A stretch of DNA of 64,000 nt, from the NCBI GenBank assembly GCA_910583785.1, contig CAJTZK010000003.1, positions 217,705 to 281,704 on the forward strand, in the 5' to 3' direction. The first letter of the stretch is position 1; every line of letters begins with the position of its first letter. Shown in pieces: positions 34,558 to 42,372 of the stretch. The stretch comes from an uncultured Oscillibacter sp. (GTDB lineage: Bacteria > Bacillota > Clostridia > Oscillospirales > Oscillospiraceae). Made by a program: the position numbers and the translations under genes. The notes beneath the pieces are model-generated. The model was not told the origin of the DNA and did no database searches. It worked only from the letters and a program-made list of their open reading frames with translations.

Positions 34558-36911
34558 GGGAGGTTTTGAAGACCGCCGCCTCCCTGTCCCTCTCCGGGTC
34601 CCTGGCGGTCCTGGTCCTGCTGGTCCTCCGGCCCCTTTGGCGGGAGAGGGCCAGCAAACGCTGGCAGTATTACGTCTGGCTCATCGCCGTGTTCCGGCTG
34701 CTGCTGCCCCTCTCGCTGGGGGACAGCCCCGTGGGGATGTTGTTCCAGGCGGAGGAGGTCCCGCCCGCCGTTCCCTTCATGGAGCCTTACCGGGCGGATA
34801 CGGCCCCCTTGGAAACCGGAGCGGCGGCAGGGCCGTCCGCCCCGCCGGAGGTCCCCGCCGCCTCCCAGCCTGTGCCGGGGGCCGCCGGAATCCGGGTGCC
34901 GGATTGGGAGGAGGCGCTTGCCCTGCTCTGGCTGGGCGGGACGCTGGTCCTGCTGGCGTGGAAGCTCACGGGCTATCAGAATTTCCTCCGCTGCCTCCGG
35001 GCCGGGTGCCGGACCGTGGACGGCCCCGCCCTGCTGGACCTCCTGGCCCGGACCGGGGAGGAGCTGGGAGTCCGGAGGCCCGTGGAGCTGTATGAAAATC
35101 CCCTGGCGGCCTCCCCGATGCTGCTGGGGCTCTTCCGGCCCCGGATTGTGCTGCCCACGGCGGCGGTTCCGGAGGGGGACTTCCGGCACATGGTTCTCCA
35201 TGAGCTGGCCCATTACAGGCGCGGGGACCCGCTTTACAAGTGGCTGGTCCAGCTGACGGTCTGCCTCCACTGGTGGAACCCCCTGGTGTGGGTGATGGCC
35301 CGGGAGATTGACCGGGCCTGCGAACTGGCCTGTGACGAGGCGGTGCTCCGGGCCTTGAAGCCGGAGGAACGGCGGGCCTATGGAGACACCCTGCTCCGGG
35401 CCTTGGAGTCCGGCGGCGGATACCGGGCCGCGCCGGGCGCCGTTTCCTTGGGGGAGAACGCAGAATTATTGAAAGAGAGGCTGACGGCTATTATGAACTT
35501 CAAAAGACCCTCCAGATGGACAGCCCTGCTGTCCCTGGCCCTGGCGGCGGCCCTGACCACGGGGGCCGCGGCGGCGGGAGCCTACACCGGGCCCGCCAAG
35601 CGGGACGCAAGCGCTGGCAAGGAGAAAGACTTGCTGGCTGCTTCCACCTCCGTGGGCGCGTCCGGCTCCGTGTCCAGCGGGACGCTGAGCCGCTGGTCCG
35701 CCCTCCTGGCGGAGCGGAGCTATGAGGAGGGCGACGTCGCCGCGTTCAGCATTGCGGTTCCCTTCCTCAGCCGGGAGGAACAGGCGGCCTTCCTGGAACG
35801 GGCCTATGAGGACGGCAGCAGCGCCTTCTTCTCCGTTCTCGTCAACCATCTGGATTGGGACGAGGCCACGCTGGACGCCTGGACTGCCCGGGCCGCCAAG
35901 GAAAATGCCGCCCTCTGTTCCATCCTGCTGAAAGCATTGGACCGGGACGGGGAATTAGAAGCCCTGGAAAAAGAGCTGGAGGCCAAACAGGTCGAGGAAT
36001 ACAAGGCCGCCGGAATCACCAAAGAGGGCCGGGTCTATTACTACCAGGGGCACATGGTCCGGATTTTCCTGGACTCCCGCCCCGACGCCTCCTGCGTGAC
36101 CCTGGACATGAATCCCCAGGGCCTGCTGGATCTCAAGGTGGAGCGGGACGCGGACGGCGGGATTCAGTCCGTCCGGGAAATGGACGCGGCGGAGGTCACG
36201 GAGCTGTTTGGCGATTTGAACGCCCCGGAGGAGGAGCCCGATGGCATAAGCGTCACCATTCCCATAGACAAAACCTCGATGTGGGGCGACAGCTGGTGGC
36301 ATCTGGGGGAATACACCCTGTCCGAAGGGGACCGGATTCAATACGATGTGACGGCGGAGACGGGCGAACGCATGACGGTCTGCTTTGGCGACATGGAGCA
36401 CAGCCCTGAGGACGTAACCTATTACAGCGTCTCCAGCAAGCGGGCGGACGGGGAGCTCCGCTGCGCGGCGGACTTTGTGTTCGACGGGGCAGCCGTGAAG
36501 CCGGGGGTTTACCGCCTGTTCCTCCATGCCCCGGAGGGAGACCTGGGGAACCTCACGGGCAGCATCACGCTGGCGCTGAAGCGGGGAAATCCCCCGGACC
36601 TTGCCGCCAGCCTCGACGCGCGGGCCATGGAGGTGGAGGACCTCCCCACCGCCGCCCGGGAGGCCATGGACCAGTGCGCCATCAGGACCTGGTACGTTAT
36701 CCACTCCGAAGGGCGGCAGTATCTCTATTGCAACGGCTTCCCCTGGCGGTACGCCTGGAGACCCGCGCGGGAGGACGGGGCCTGGGAGGTGAACATCCGC
36801 CAGCTCAAAAAGCTGGACTCCGGCTGTCTCCTTCTCTCCTTCCCGGACAACGCCCCCCTGAACGTCACCCTGGAGGGGGAGACGGTCCCGCTGGCGGATA
36901 TCCGGGCCTGA
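34554..36911 (+). CDS. blaR1: BlaR1-family M56 metallopeptidase sensor
   Basis: A 785-residue integral membrane sensor-protease. N-terminal helices lead to a cytoplasmic zinc protease domain with MVLHELAHYRRGDPL (HELAH at ~215-219) and the downstream zinc ligand region ACELACDEAVL. A last helix at ~328-350 (WTALLSLALAAALTTGAAAAGAY) leads to ~430 external residues. That external part shows neither an STxK penicillin-binding site nor a transpeptidase look; it is partly helical (~370-490), then beta-rich (~500-785). The signal is therefore probably not a beta-lactam acylation. Start overlaps the blaI stop. Terminator at 36934-36961. Confidence 0.88.
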   Translation: MREVLKTAASLSLSGSLAVLVLLVLRPLWRERASKRWQYYVWLIAVFRLLLPLSLGDSPVGMLFQAEEVPPAVPFMEPYRADTAPLETGAAAGPSAPPEVPAASQPVPGAAGIRVPDWEEALALLWLGGTLVLLAWKLTGYQNFLRCLRAGCRTVDGPALLDLLARTGEELGVRRPVELYENPLAASPMLLGLFRPRIVLPTAAVPEGDFRHMVLHELAHYRRGDPLYKWLVQLTVCLHWWNPLVWVMAREIDRACELACDEAVLRALKPEERRAYGDTLLRALESGGGYRAAPGAVSLGENAELLKERLTAIMNFKRPSRWTALLSLALAAALTTGAAAAGAYTGPAKRDASAGKEKDLLAASTSVGASGSVSSGTLSRWSALLAERSYEEGDVAAFSIAVPFLSREEQAAFLERAYEDGSSAFFSVLVNHLDWDEATLDAWTARAAKENAALCSILLKALDRDGELEALEKELEAKQVEEYKAAGITKEGRVYYYQGHMVRIFLDSRPDASCVTLDMNPQGLLDLKVERDADGGIQSVREMDAAEVTELFGDLNAPEEEPDGISVTIPIDKTSMWGDSWWHLGEYTLSEGDRIQYDVTAETGERMTVCFGDMEHSPEDVTYYSVSSKRADGELRCAADFVFDGAAVKPGVYRLFLHAPEGDLGNLTGSITLALKRGNPPDLAASLDARAMEVEDLPTAAREAMDQCAIRTWYVIHSEGRQYLYCNGFPWRYAWRPAREDGAWEVNIRQLKKLDSGCLLLSFPDNAPLNVTLEGETVPLADIRA

Positions 36912-36933
36912 CCGCGCCTGGCGTTCCCGCTGA

Positions 36934-36961
36934 AAAAGGCCCGCCGGAAGGCGGGCCTTTT
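36934..36961 (+). terminator. Terminator of blaI-blaR1
   Basis: AAAAGGCCCGCC with GGCGGGCCTTTT around GGAA. Confidence 0.92.
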
Positions 36962-37013
36962 CCCGCCCCCGTCCAGGCCCTCCGGTTCCGCCAGGGAGAG
37001 GCCGTGTAATTGT

Positions 37014-37068
37014 TTGTCACAACTTGTCACTCTTTTGTTACGAAATACGCTTCTTTTCGTACTAGAAT
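37014..37068 (+). promoter_or_regulatory. Promoter region with phased direct repeats and inverted repeat
   Basis: TTGTCAC occurs twice exactly 10 bases apart (37014, 37024). Downstream is a perfect 7-bp inverted repeat TACGAAA-N9-TTTCGTA (37039-37061), abutting TAGAAT (37063-37068), a likely -10. No consensus -35 is visible, suggesting activator dependence. Confidence 0.5.
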
Positions 37069-37119
37069 GAGAATAAACTACAGACCGTTATTGCGGCGTG
37101 GAAAGAGGGAGGGCATGTG

Positions 37120-37995
37120 ATGGAGAGTATTTGCGGAAAAAGCTGCGAGTCCTGCGCCTGGAAAAACCAGCTGGGCTGTACCGGATGCCAGACGGATATG
37201 GGGCGTCCCTTTTCCGGCCCCTGCGGCATCGCCGCCTGCTGCCGGGAGAAGGGGCATGAGCGGTGCGAAACCTGCACCTACGGATCCTTCTGTTCCCGCC
37301 GGGCCCTCCGGGACGATATTCCCCGGCAGGAGCTCCAGCGCCGGGACGGGGAGGAGGCCAAGCAGCGCCTCCTGGCGGAAACCGCCCCGCTGATGGCCAA
37401 ATGGGTCTGGCTGATGTTCTGGCTGGTGGTCCCGGCGGAGCTGGCTTCGCTGCTGTCCCTGGATGTCGTGGCCCGGGTGTTCCCCGCCGCCGGGACAGTG
37501 GGAACAGCGCTGGAAGTTCTCTGCGGGCTGGCCTACGGTCTGTTTTTGTGGAAGCTGGCGCCAGTGCTGCGGGAATACCGGACCGCCGCCCTCTGCCAGC
37601 TCGCCCTCTCCCTGATGAACCTTGTCCTGCTGGCCATGCCTGAGGAATTCGGGCTGGTTCTCCTGCTGGCCATTCTCGTGTTCACCCTGGGCTTCTATGG
37701 GAACTATGTGGAGTTCTTCGCCCACGCCCAGGCCGTGGAACCCCTGGATGCCGAATTGGCCGCCGGATGGAGGAAGCTGTGGAAGCTTCTCCTGCTCTCC
37801 CTGGGGGCGCTGGCCCTGCTGATCTTCTCCGTATGGATGGGCCCCTTTGTCATGGTGCTGGCGGTGCTGGCCACCGTGGGCCTGTTGGTCTATTACGCCG
37901 TCACGCGCATGGTCTGCCTCTGGCGGACCGCCAAGTGCTTCCGGGAGTGGACGCCCCCGGCTCTGCCGGAGTCCTCCCCGTCCCCCGATCTCTGA
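37120..37995 (+). CDS. Membrane protein with N-terminal DUF3795-like Cys-rich domain
   Basis: A 291-residue protein of unknown function. Residues 4-60 hold ten or more Cys in a DUF3795/zinc-ribbon-like pattern (CGKSCESC, GCTGC, CGIAACC, CETCTYGSFC), likely binding zinc. A charged helix (~62-85) links to about six predicted membrane helices (~93-275). The ATG at 37120 has GGGAGG six bases upstream; a GTG one codon earlier is possible. A regulator or scaffold at the membrane is plausible. The repeats in its promoter region suggest specific control. Confidence 0.75.
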   Translation: MESICGKSCESCAWKNQLGCTGCQTDMGRPFSGPCGIAACCREKGHERCETCTYGSFCSRRALRDDIPRQELQRRDGEEAKQRLLAETAPLMAKWVWLMFWLVVPAELASLLSLDVVARVFPAAGTVGTALEVLCGLAYGLFLWKLAPVLREYRTAALCQLALSLMNLVLLAMPEEFGLVLLLAILVFTLGFYGNYVEFFAHAQAVEPLDAELAAGWRKLWKLLLLSLGALALLIFSVWMGPFVMVLAVLATVGLLVYYAVTRMVCLWRTAKCFREWTPPALPESSPSPDL

Positions 37996-38006
37996 GCGGC
38001 AAAACG

Positions 38007-38040
38007 CGGCGGGCCGAAAGGCCCGCCGTATGTCTGTTTT
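38007..38040. terminator. Bidirectional hairpin between convergent genes
   Basis: CGGCGGGCC, loop GAAA, GGCCCGCCG, followed after some bases by TTTT on the plus strand. Confidence 0.75.
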
Positions 38041-38053
38041 CTCCCCCAGTTTC

Positions 38054-39163
38054 TCATATGCCCCGGAGCTCCCCGTCCAGCCAGGTATCCGTGGCGGACA
38101 GCGGGACGGCGAAGGGCCGGGAGCGGTCCTCCGGGTACTTGCTCTGGTGGAACTTGAACAGGGTCTCCCCGCCGGGAAGCACGCAGACGATTTCAATCTT
38201 GCCCCGGGGGTGGCTCATGGCGTAGCGCACCGCCTTGCCCAGGCCGTTCTGCCGGGACTTGGCCTCGTCCACAATCCGGATACCCTCGGTGAGGGGCACC
38301 TGGAAGCGGCCCTTGACGCCCGTGACCGGGCGGCACTGGAAGATGTAGTAGGGCATGACCCCCAGCCGGACCAGGCCGGAGAGGAGCTTCCCCAGGGTCT
38401 CCCCGTCGTCGTTGATGCCCCGCATCAGCACCGTCTGGTTCCGCAGGGGCACGCCCCGCCCGGTCATGGCCCGGAGGGCCCGGGCGGCCTCAGCCGTCAG
38501 CTCCCGGGGGTGGTTGAAGTGGGTCACCAGGACCAGGGTCTTTTTCTTCCCATACTTCTCAAAGAGGTCCAGGAACTCCGGGTCGCCATAGATGCGCTCC
38601 GGCAGGGTCACGGGCATCCGGGAGCCGAAGCGGATCAGGTCCAGGTGCTCGATGGCGGTGAGCTCCCGGAGGTAGCGCTCCAGGATGTGGTTGGGGTTCA
38701 TGAAGGCGTCCCCGCCGGAAACCAGGATGTTGTTGACCTCCTTGTGTTCCGACACATAGGCCACGGCCTCGTCTACCCGCTTGTTCAGCTCCGCGTCGGT
38801 GAGGCCCACCATCCGCTTGCGGAAACAGTGGCGGCAGTACATGGCGCACTGGTTGGTGGACAGGAGCAGGGCCGTCTGGGTGTACTTGTGCTGCAAACCC
38901 TCGATTTTGGTGTTGTCCGCCTCGCCGCTGGTGTCCGCTTCGCCTCCGGCGTCCAGCTCCGCCAGGGAGGGGACGCACATCCGGCCGATGGGGTCCTCCG
39001 GGTCCTTGGGGTCCACCAGGGACAGGTAATAGGGTGGGATCAGCATGGGATACCGCTCGATCACCCCGGCGTAGCGGGCGGTCTCCTCCGGCGTCCATCC
39101 CAGGATGGGCGCCAGGTCCTCCGCCGTCCGGTATCCGTTCCTCAATTCGTTCTGCCAGCTCAT
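38054..39163 (-). CDS. KamA-family radical SAM protein, divergent from lysine 2,3-aminomutase
   Basis: A 369-residue relative of lysine 2,3-aminomutase, ~45 residues shorter than the classical enzyme. The Fe-S/SAM motif CAMYCRHCFRKR (~119-130) and the SAM-binding ILVSGGDAFM (~159-168) are intact. However, the PLP-lysine motif PGGGGK of the aminomutases is not seen (the region reads VCVLPGGETLFKF). The substrate-binding YQCD reads FQCRPV, so it probably does not act on lysine and may act without PLP in the usual way. The start at 39163 follows AAAGGTGG. The ~235-base leader ends in a terminator just upstream of the gene, so expression is probably attenuated. Substrate unknown. Confidence 0.8.
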   Translation of the reverse strand: MSWQNELRNGYRTAEDLAPILGWTPEETARYAGVIERYPMLIPPYYLSLVDPKDPEDPIGRMCVPSLAELDAGGEADTSGEADNTKIEGLQHKYTQTALLLSTNQCAMYCRHCFRKRMVGLTDAELNKRVDEAVAYVSEHKEVNNILVSGGDAFMNPNHILERYLRELTAIEHLDLIRFGSRMPVTLPERIYGDPEFLDLFEKYGKKKTLVLVTHFNHPRELTAEAARALRAMTGRGVPLRNQTVLMRGINDDGETLGKLLSGLVRLGVMPYYIFQCRPVTGVKGRFQVPLTEGIRIVDEAKSRQNGLGKAVRYAMSHPRGKIEIVCVLPGGETLFKFHQSKYPEDRSRPFAVPLSATDTWLDGELRGI

Positions 39164-39196
39164 TCGCTGCCACCACCTTTCTAAAAAGATAAACAT

Positions 39197-39240
39197 AAAA
39201 AAGCGCAGACCCGGCCCTGACCGTCCGGCTTCTGCGCTTT
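39197..39240 (-). terminator. Leader terminator (attenuator) of KamA-family gene
   Basis: On the minus strand AAAGCGCAGA pairs with TCTGCGCTTT (inner CCGG/CCGG pairing adds length), followed directly by six T. It lies 34 bases before the ATG and inside the leader, so transcription should often stop unless an alternative fold forms. Confidence 0.75.
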
Positions 39241-39433
39241 ACATAAACGTTGTTTTGATCTTTTCAAATTAAGATAAATCAAATAAATCCAATCAGATAA
39301 GACGCTTTAAACGGTGTTCATATAATGCCGAATGGTCCTCCCAATCATACGCGGCCCGGCGGCGGGACGCCGGAAAACAATGCGCCGCTCATGTTGTTTT
39401 ATTTATTATACACGAAAATCCCAAAAATTGCAA
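39241..39433 (-). promoter_or_regulatory. Promoter and ~200-base leader of the KamA-family gene
   Basis: Promoter on the minus strand: TTGCAA (39433-39428), 17 bases, TATAAT (39410-39405). The transcript would run ~160 bases before the terminator. It holds a GC-rich hairpin (GGCGTCCCGCC region), a possible 15-codon leader frame (MSGALFSGVPPPGRV) and an AT-rich stretch with repeated GATTTAT. No known lysine, T-box or other riboswitch core was recognised. Confidence 0.6.
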
Positions 39434-39628
39434 GTCCAGTTTTGCACTAGCCGCCGGGAGCGCCCGGTTCGGAGGTTTTATCCCCTAGGGGCAGGCCTAT
39501 GCGTCCGCCCTTCTCCCGGGACTCCGGTTCATCCGATGGACAGCCGGACCGCAGGCCCGCCCCTGCGCCGCATGCTTCCGAATCCATGAAAAGCGCAGCT
39601 GGACACGCTCTCCCCAGCTGTCCCCGCC

Positions 39629-39658
39629 TTGACAAAGCCGCTGCCCCCTTGCTATACT
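39629..39658 (+). promoter_or_regulatory. Promoter of NagPA-like gene
   Basis: TTGACA (39629-39634), 18 bases, TATACT (39653-39658) preceded by TGC (extended -10). About 40 bases before the gene. Confidence 0.78.
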
Positions 39659-39702
39659 TACCTAATCAAAAGTCTGTGATTTTCCTGGCGGAGGCCCTGC
39701 TC

Positions 39703-40875
39703 ATGAACGAAGAAACCCGTTCCCCCTCTAAGCGCGGACGGCGGATCGCCGCCGCTGCTGCTGCCGCCCTTCTGGCGGCGCTGTACCTGCTGTTTGCCTT
39801 CTCCGGCATTCCCTTCATCGCCAAGTGGCGGACGCTGTACATTGAGACCGCCATGGGCACCATGACCCACCAGTGGCTGGCCACGGCGTTCCTGCCGGGT
39901 TCCGTCATTGAGGAGGCCATGAAGGACGTGGAGGCCCGCTTCCAGGCCAACCTCATCGAGGCCAGCGGCATCGCCCAGTCCGGGCCCTCCGCCGCCCCAA
40001 TGCCAGCCGGAACCCCGGAGGAGCGGGCCCGGGCCGGATTTGCCGCCCTGTTTCCAGAGGTGGACATGGACACCCTGCCGGAGTCCGTCACCTGGGAGGA
40101 CCTGCCCCTTCTGGAGCTGGAGAACCTGGAGGGGGTCTATACCACCGCCGGGGACAAGGTCTGGGCCATCGACGTGCCCAATAAAATCCTCATCTGCACC
40201 GTCTCCGGCGACGGCTACCAGGGCAAGCTGGCCATCGCCAAGGACAGCTCCCAGGTGATCCTGGCAAAAAATACGCTTGCCAGCCGGGGACAGACGGTGA
40301 CGGAGCTGTGCGAGGCCTACGGCGCCGTGCTGGGGATCAACGCCAGCGGCTTTTACGACCCGGAGGGCAGGGGCCGGGGGAATGTGCCCATGGGCTTCGT
40401 CCTCTCCGGCGGCGAGTACTCCGGCCAGGCCCTGAAGGGCCGCTACCAGACCGCCGGGTTTGATTACGACGACAACTTCCGGGCGGGCCGGGGCCTGGAC
40501 CTGGACGAGATGCGGGACGCGGTGCAGTTTTATCCCATCATTGTGCTGAACGGGGAGAAGAATATCGACGGCTCCTTCGGCATGGGCATCCAGCCCCGGA
40601 CGGCCATCGGCCAGACGGCGGACAAGGCCACGCTGATGCTGGTCATCGACGGACGCCGGGTGGGCCACAGCCTGGGGACCACCGTGTCGGAGTGCGCGGA
40701 CATCCTCCTGCGCTATGGCTGCTGGACCGCCATGAACATGGACGGCGGGTCCAGCTCCTCCATGACCTTCAACGGGCGCATCATCACAAAAAGCAGCAGC
40801 GCCATGGCCCAGGGCCGCTACCTGCCTGACGCCTGGGTAGTCAAGGGGATGCCGTTTATAAATGTCTTAGATTGA
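39703..40875 (+). CDS. Phosphodiester glycosidase (NagPA-like) family protein
   Basis: A 390-residue membrane-anchored extracytoplasmic protein. An N-terminal helix (~12-32) follows an Arg/Lys-rich start (SPSKRGRR). The catalytic domain (~170-385) has the NagPA/DUF2233 features: CEAYGAVLGINASGFYDP (~205-222), QPRTAIGQTADKATLMLVIDGR (~303-324), ILLRYGCWTAMNMDGGSSSSM (~337-357). Relatives remove GlcNAc from phosphodiesters in wall glycopolymers or lysosomal signals; here wall-teichoic or exopolysaccharide trimming is likely. GGAGG lies eight bases before the ATG at 39703. Its 3' end overlaps the convergent radical SAM gene by 20 bases. Confidence 0.88.
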   Translation: MNEETRSPSKRGRRIAAAAAAALLAALYLLFAFSGIPFIAKWRTLYIETAMGTMTHQWLATAFLPGSVIEEAMKDVEARFQANLIEASGIAQSGPSAAPMPAGTPEERARAGFAALFPEVDMDTLPESVTWEDLPLLELENLEGVYTTAGDKVWAIDVPNKILICTVSGDGYQGKLAIAKDSSQVILAKNTLASRGQTVTELCEAYGAVLGINASGFYDPEGRGRGNVPMGFVLSGGEYSGQALKGRYQTAGFDYDDNFRAGRGLDLDEMRDAVQFYPIIVLNGEKNIDGSFGMGIQPRTAIGQTADKATLMLVIDGRRVGHSLGTTVSECADILLRYGCWTAMNMDGGSSSSMTFNGRIITKSSSAMAQGRYLPDAWVVKGMPFINVLD

Positions 40876-41791
40876 CCCGGTAGGCCCGCAGGGCCTCCTC
40901 GCTGGCTCCGGCGGCAAGGCCCCCCAAGTACTCCGCCAGAGCCTCCCGGTCCCGGGGCAGGTCCCCCCGGACGTGGACCAGGTTGGAGGCCCCGTCCGTT
41001 TCAAAGCGGGTGGGGATGTCCAGGTGCCCGACCAGGGTTTTCAGTTCTCCCAGCTTTTCCAGCTCGCCCTCCTCCCGCCAGCTGCCCGCCTGTATCTCCC
41101 GGTACAGCTCCGAAGACGGGAAGACGGTCAGCATGGAGGAGCCGATGCGTACGGGGCGGGTTTGGTTGAAGACTTCCGCGCTCCGCAGGGCGCCTTCCGT
41201 CCCCCGGCCCGCGCCGGAGATTCCCGCCAGGTAGAAGAAGCTGTAGGAAATCCCCGCCTGGTCCAGGCGGCCCGCCTGTTCGATGATGTCCCGGGCCCGG
41301 TAGCCCTTGTTCATGAAGGCCAGGGCCTCCTCGTCCCCGGTCTCCACGCCCACGGTGAGGCCGTCATAGCCCAAGCCCCGGAGGCGGCGAAGCTCCTCAC
41401 CGCTCTTGAGCCCCACGTCCGTCACCCGGGCGAAGCAGCCGATGGTTTCCACCGAGGGGAGATACCGCCGGATGAGCCCGGCGATTTCCTCCAGCCGCCG
41501 GGGCAGCAGCACGAAGGGGTTGGCCCCCACCAGGAAGACCCGCCGGGGGCCCTCCGGCTTCGGGAGGCCCTGGAGCCGGGCGGAGAGCAGCGTCAAAGGG
41601 TCCGTGCCCCAGAGCTGAACCTCCCTCAGGTCCGCCTCGATTTCCTCCAAGGGGGACATGCGGAAGCGGAAGGGCAGGTCCTCGTACAGCGTGCAGAACT
41701 TGCAGGCGTGGTGGGTGCAGCCCGCCGTGGCCTGGAGCAGCAGGGACTCCGCCTCGTAGGGCGGACGCCAGATGGTTCCATGAAAATGCAT
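40856..41791 (-). CDS. Radical SAM protein with Cx4CxxC cluster motif
   Basis: A 311-residue radical SAM enzyme. The cluster motif is ATAGCTHHACKFC (~23-35), a C-x4-C-x2-C spacing rather than the usual CxxxCxxC, as in a group with GCSHNxCxFC. Further core motifs are VFLVGANPFVL (~77-87), GLTVGVETGDEEALAFMNKGY (~137-157) and SYSFFYLAGISGAG. A GGAG ribosome site precedes the ATG at 41791. Function is unknown. Divergent transcription from an HxlR regulator with shared GTAC-rich DNA suggests redox or electrophile-responsive control. Confidence 0.85.
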   Translation of the reverse strand: MHFHGTIWRPPYEAESLLLQATAGCTHHACKFCTLYEDLPFRFRMSPLEEIEADLREVQLWGTDPLTLLSARLQGLPKPEGPRRVFLVGANPFVLLPRRLEEIAGLIRRYLPSVETIGCFARVTDVGLKSGEELRRLRGLGYDGLTVGVETGDEEALAFMNKGYRARDIIEQAGRLDQAGISYSFFYLAGISGAGRGTEGALRSAEVFNQTRPVRIGSSMLTVFPSSELYREIQAGSWREEGELEKLGELKTLVGHLDIPTRFETDGASNLVHVRGDLPRDREALAEYLGGLAAGASEEALRAYRVNLRHL

Positions 41792-41825
41792 GGATTCCAC
41801 TCCTCTCAAACTAGATTCTGCCGCC

Positions 41826-41892
41826 ATGATACTCCGGAGCGAAACATGCCGCAAGTACGCAATTTTTGTGGTGTACGTACCCTTTTTTGTAC
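41826..41892. promoter_or_regulatory. Divergent control region with GTAC operator-like sites
   Basis: The minus-strand promoter of the radical SAM gene is TTGCGG (41854-41849), 17 bases, TATCAT (41831-41826). GTAC occurs at 41855, 41873, 41877 and 41889, including the palindrome GTACGTAC (41873-41880). HxlR-type proteins often use GTAC-containing operators, and the first site touches the -35. Confidence 0.6.
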
Positions 41893-41917
41893 CAATGGCC
41901 TGAGAAAGGAGGCCCCC

Positions 41918-42295
41918 GTGGACGGGAACAAATTTCAGACGCCGGACATGATGGCCCGCTGTGTCCCCATGGCCAGCCTTCAGGCCGTGCTGGGAGGAAA
42001 GTGGAAAATCCTGATCCTCTGGTATGTGTCCTTCTACAAGGTCCAGCGCTTCGGCCAGCTCCTGCGCCGCCTGGACGGCATCACCCAGTCTTCCCTGACC
42101 AAGCAGCTCCGGGAGCTGGAGCGGGACGGGTTTTTGCACCGGGAGGTCTATGGGGAGGTGCCGCCCAGGGTGGAATACTCCCTGACGGAGCTGGGGCGGA
42201 GCTTCCAGCCCATTCTGGACCAGATGCTCCAATGGAGCGCGGAGCGCCTCTGCCCGCCGGACTATGTCAACCCTTACGAGGACTTGACCCCATGA
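41918..42295 (+). CDS. HxlR-family transcriptional regulator
   Basis: A 125-residue winged-helix regulator. Family core: CVPMASLQAVLGGKWKILILWYV (~15-37), RFGQLLRRLDGITQSSLTKQLRELERDGFLHREVYGEVPPRVEYSLTELG (~44-93). A Cys at 15, as in redox- or aldehyde-sensing members (HypR, YodB), could be the sensor. A GTG start at 41918 is chosen for the AAAGGAGG eight bases upstream. Likely regulates itself and the divergent radical SAM gene. Confidence 0.9.
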   Translation: MDGNKFQTPDMMARCVPMASLQAVLGGKWKILILWYVSFYKVQRFGQLLRRLDGITQSSLTKQLRELERDGFLHREVYGEVPPRVEYSLTELGRSFQPILDQMLQWSAERLCPPDYVNPYEDLTP

Positions 42296-42297
42296 AA

Positions 42298-42337
42298 AAA
42301 CGCCCGCTGTCTTTCGACAGCGGGCGCTTCTTTTTTC
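42298..42337. terminator. Bidirectional terminator between HxlR and NSS transporter genes
   Basis: CGCCCGCTGTC, loop, GACAGCGGGCG, flanked by six A and six T. Confidence 0.93.
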
Positions 42338-42372
42338 AGTTCGCTGGAAACAGTCAGGCGCTCAGCGGGAAA

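Noticed and set aside
39241..39404. Lysine riboswitch ahead of the KamA-family gene
   Set aside because: Tempting because of the family, but the conserved lysine aptamer core segments were not found in the leader.
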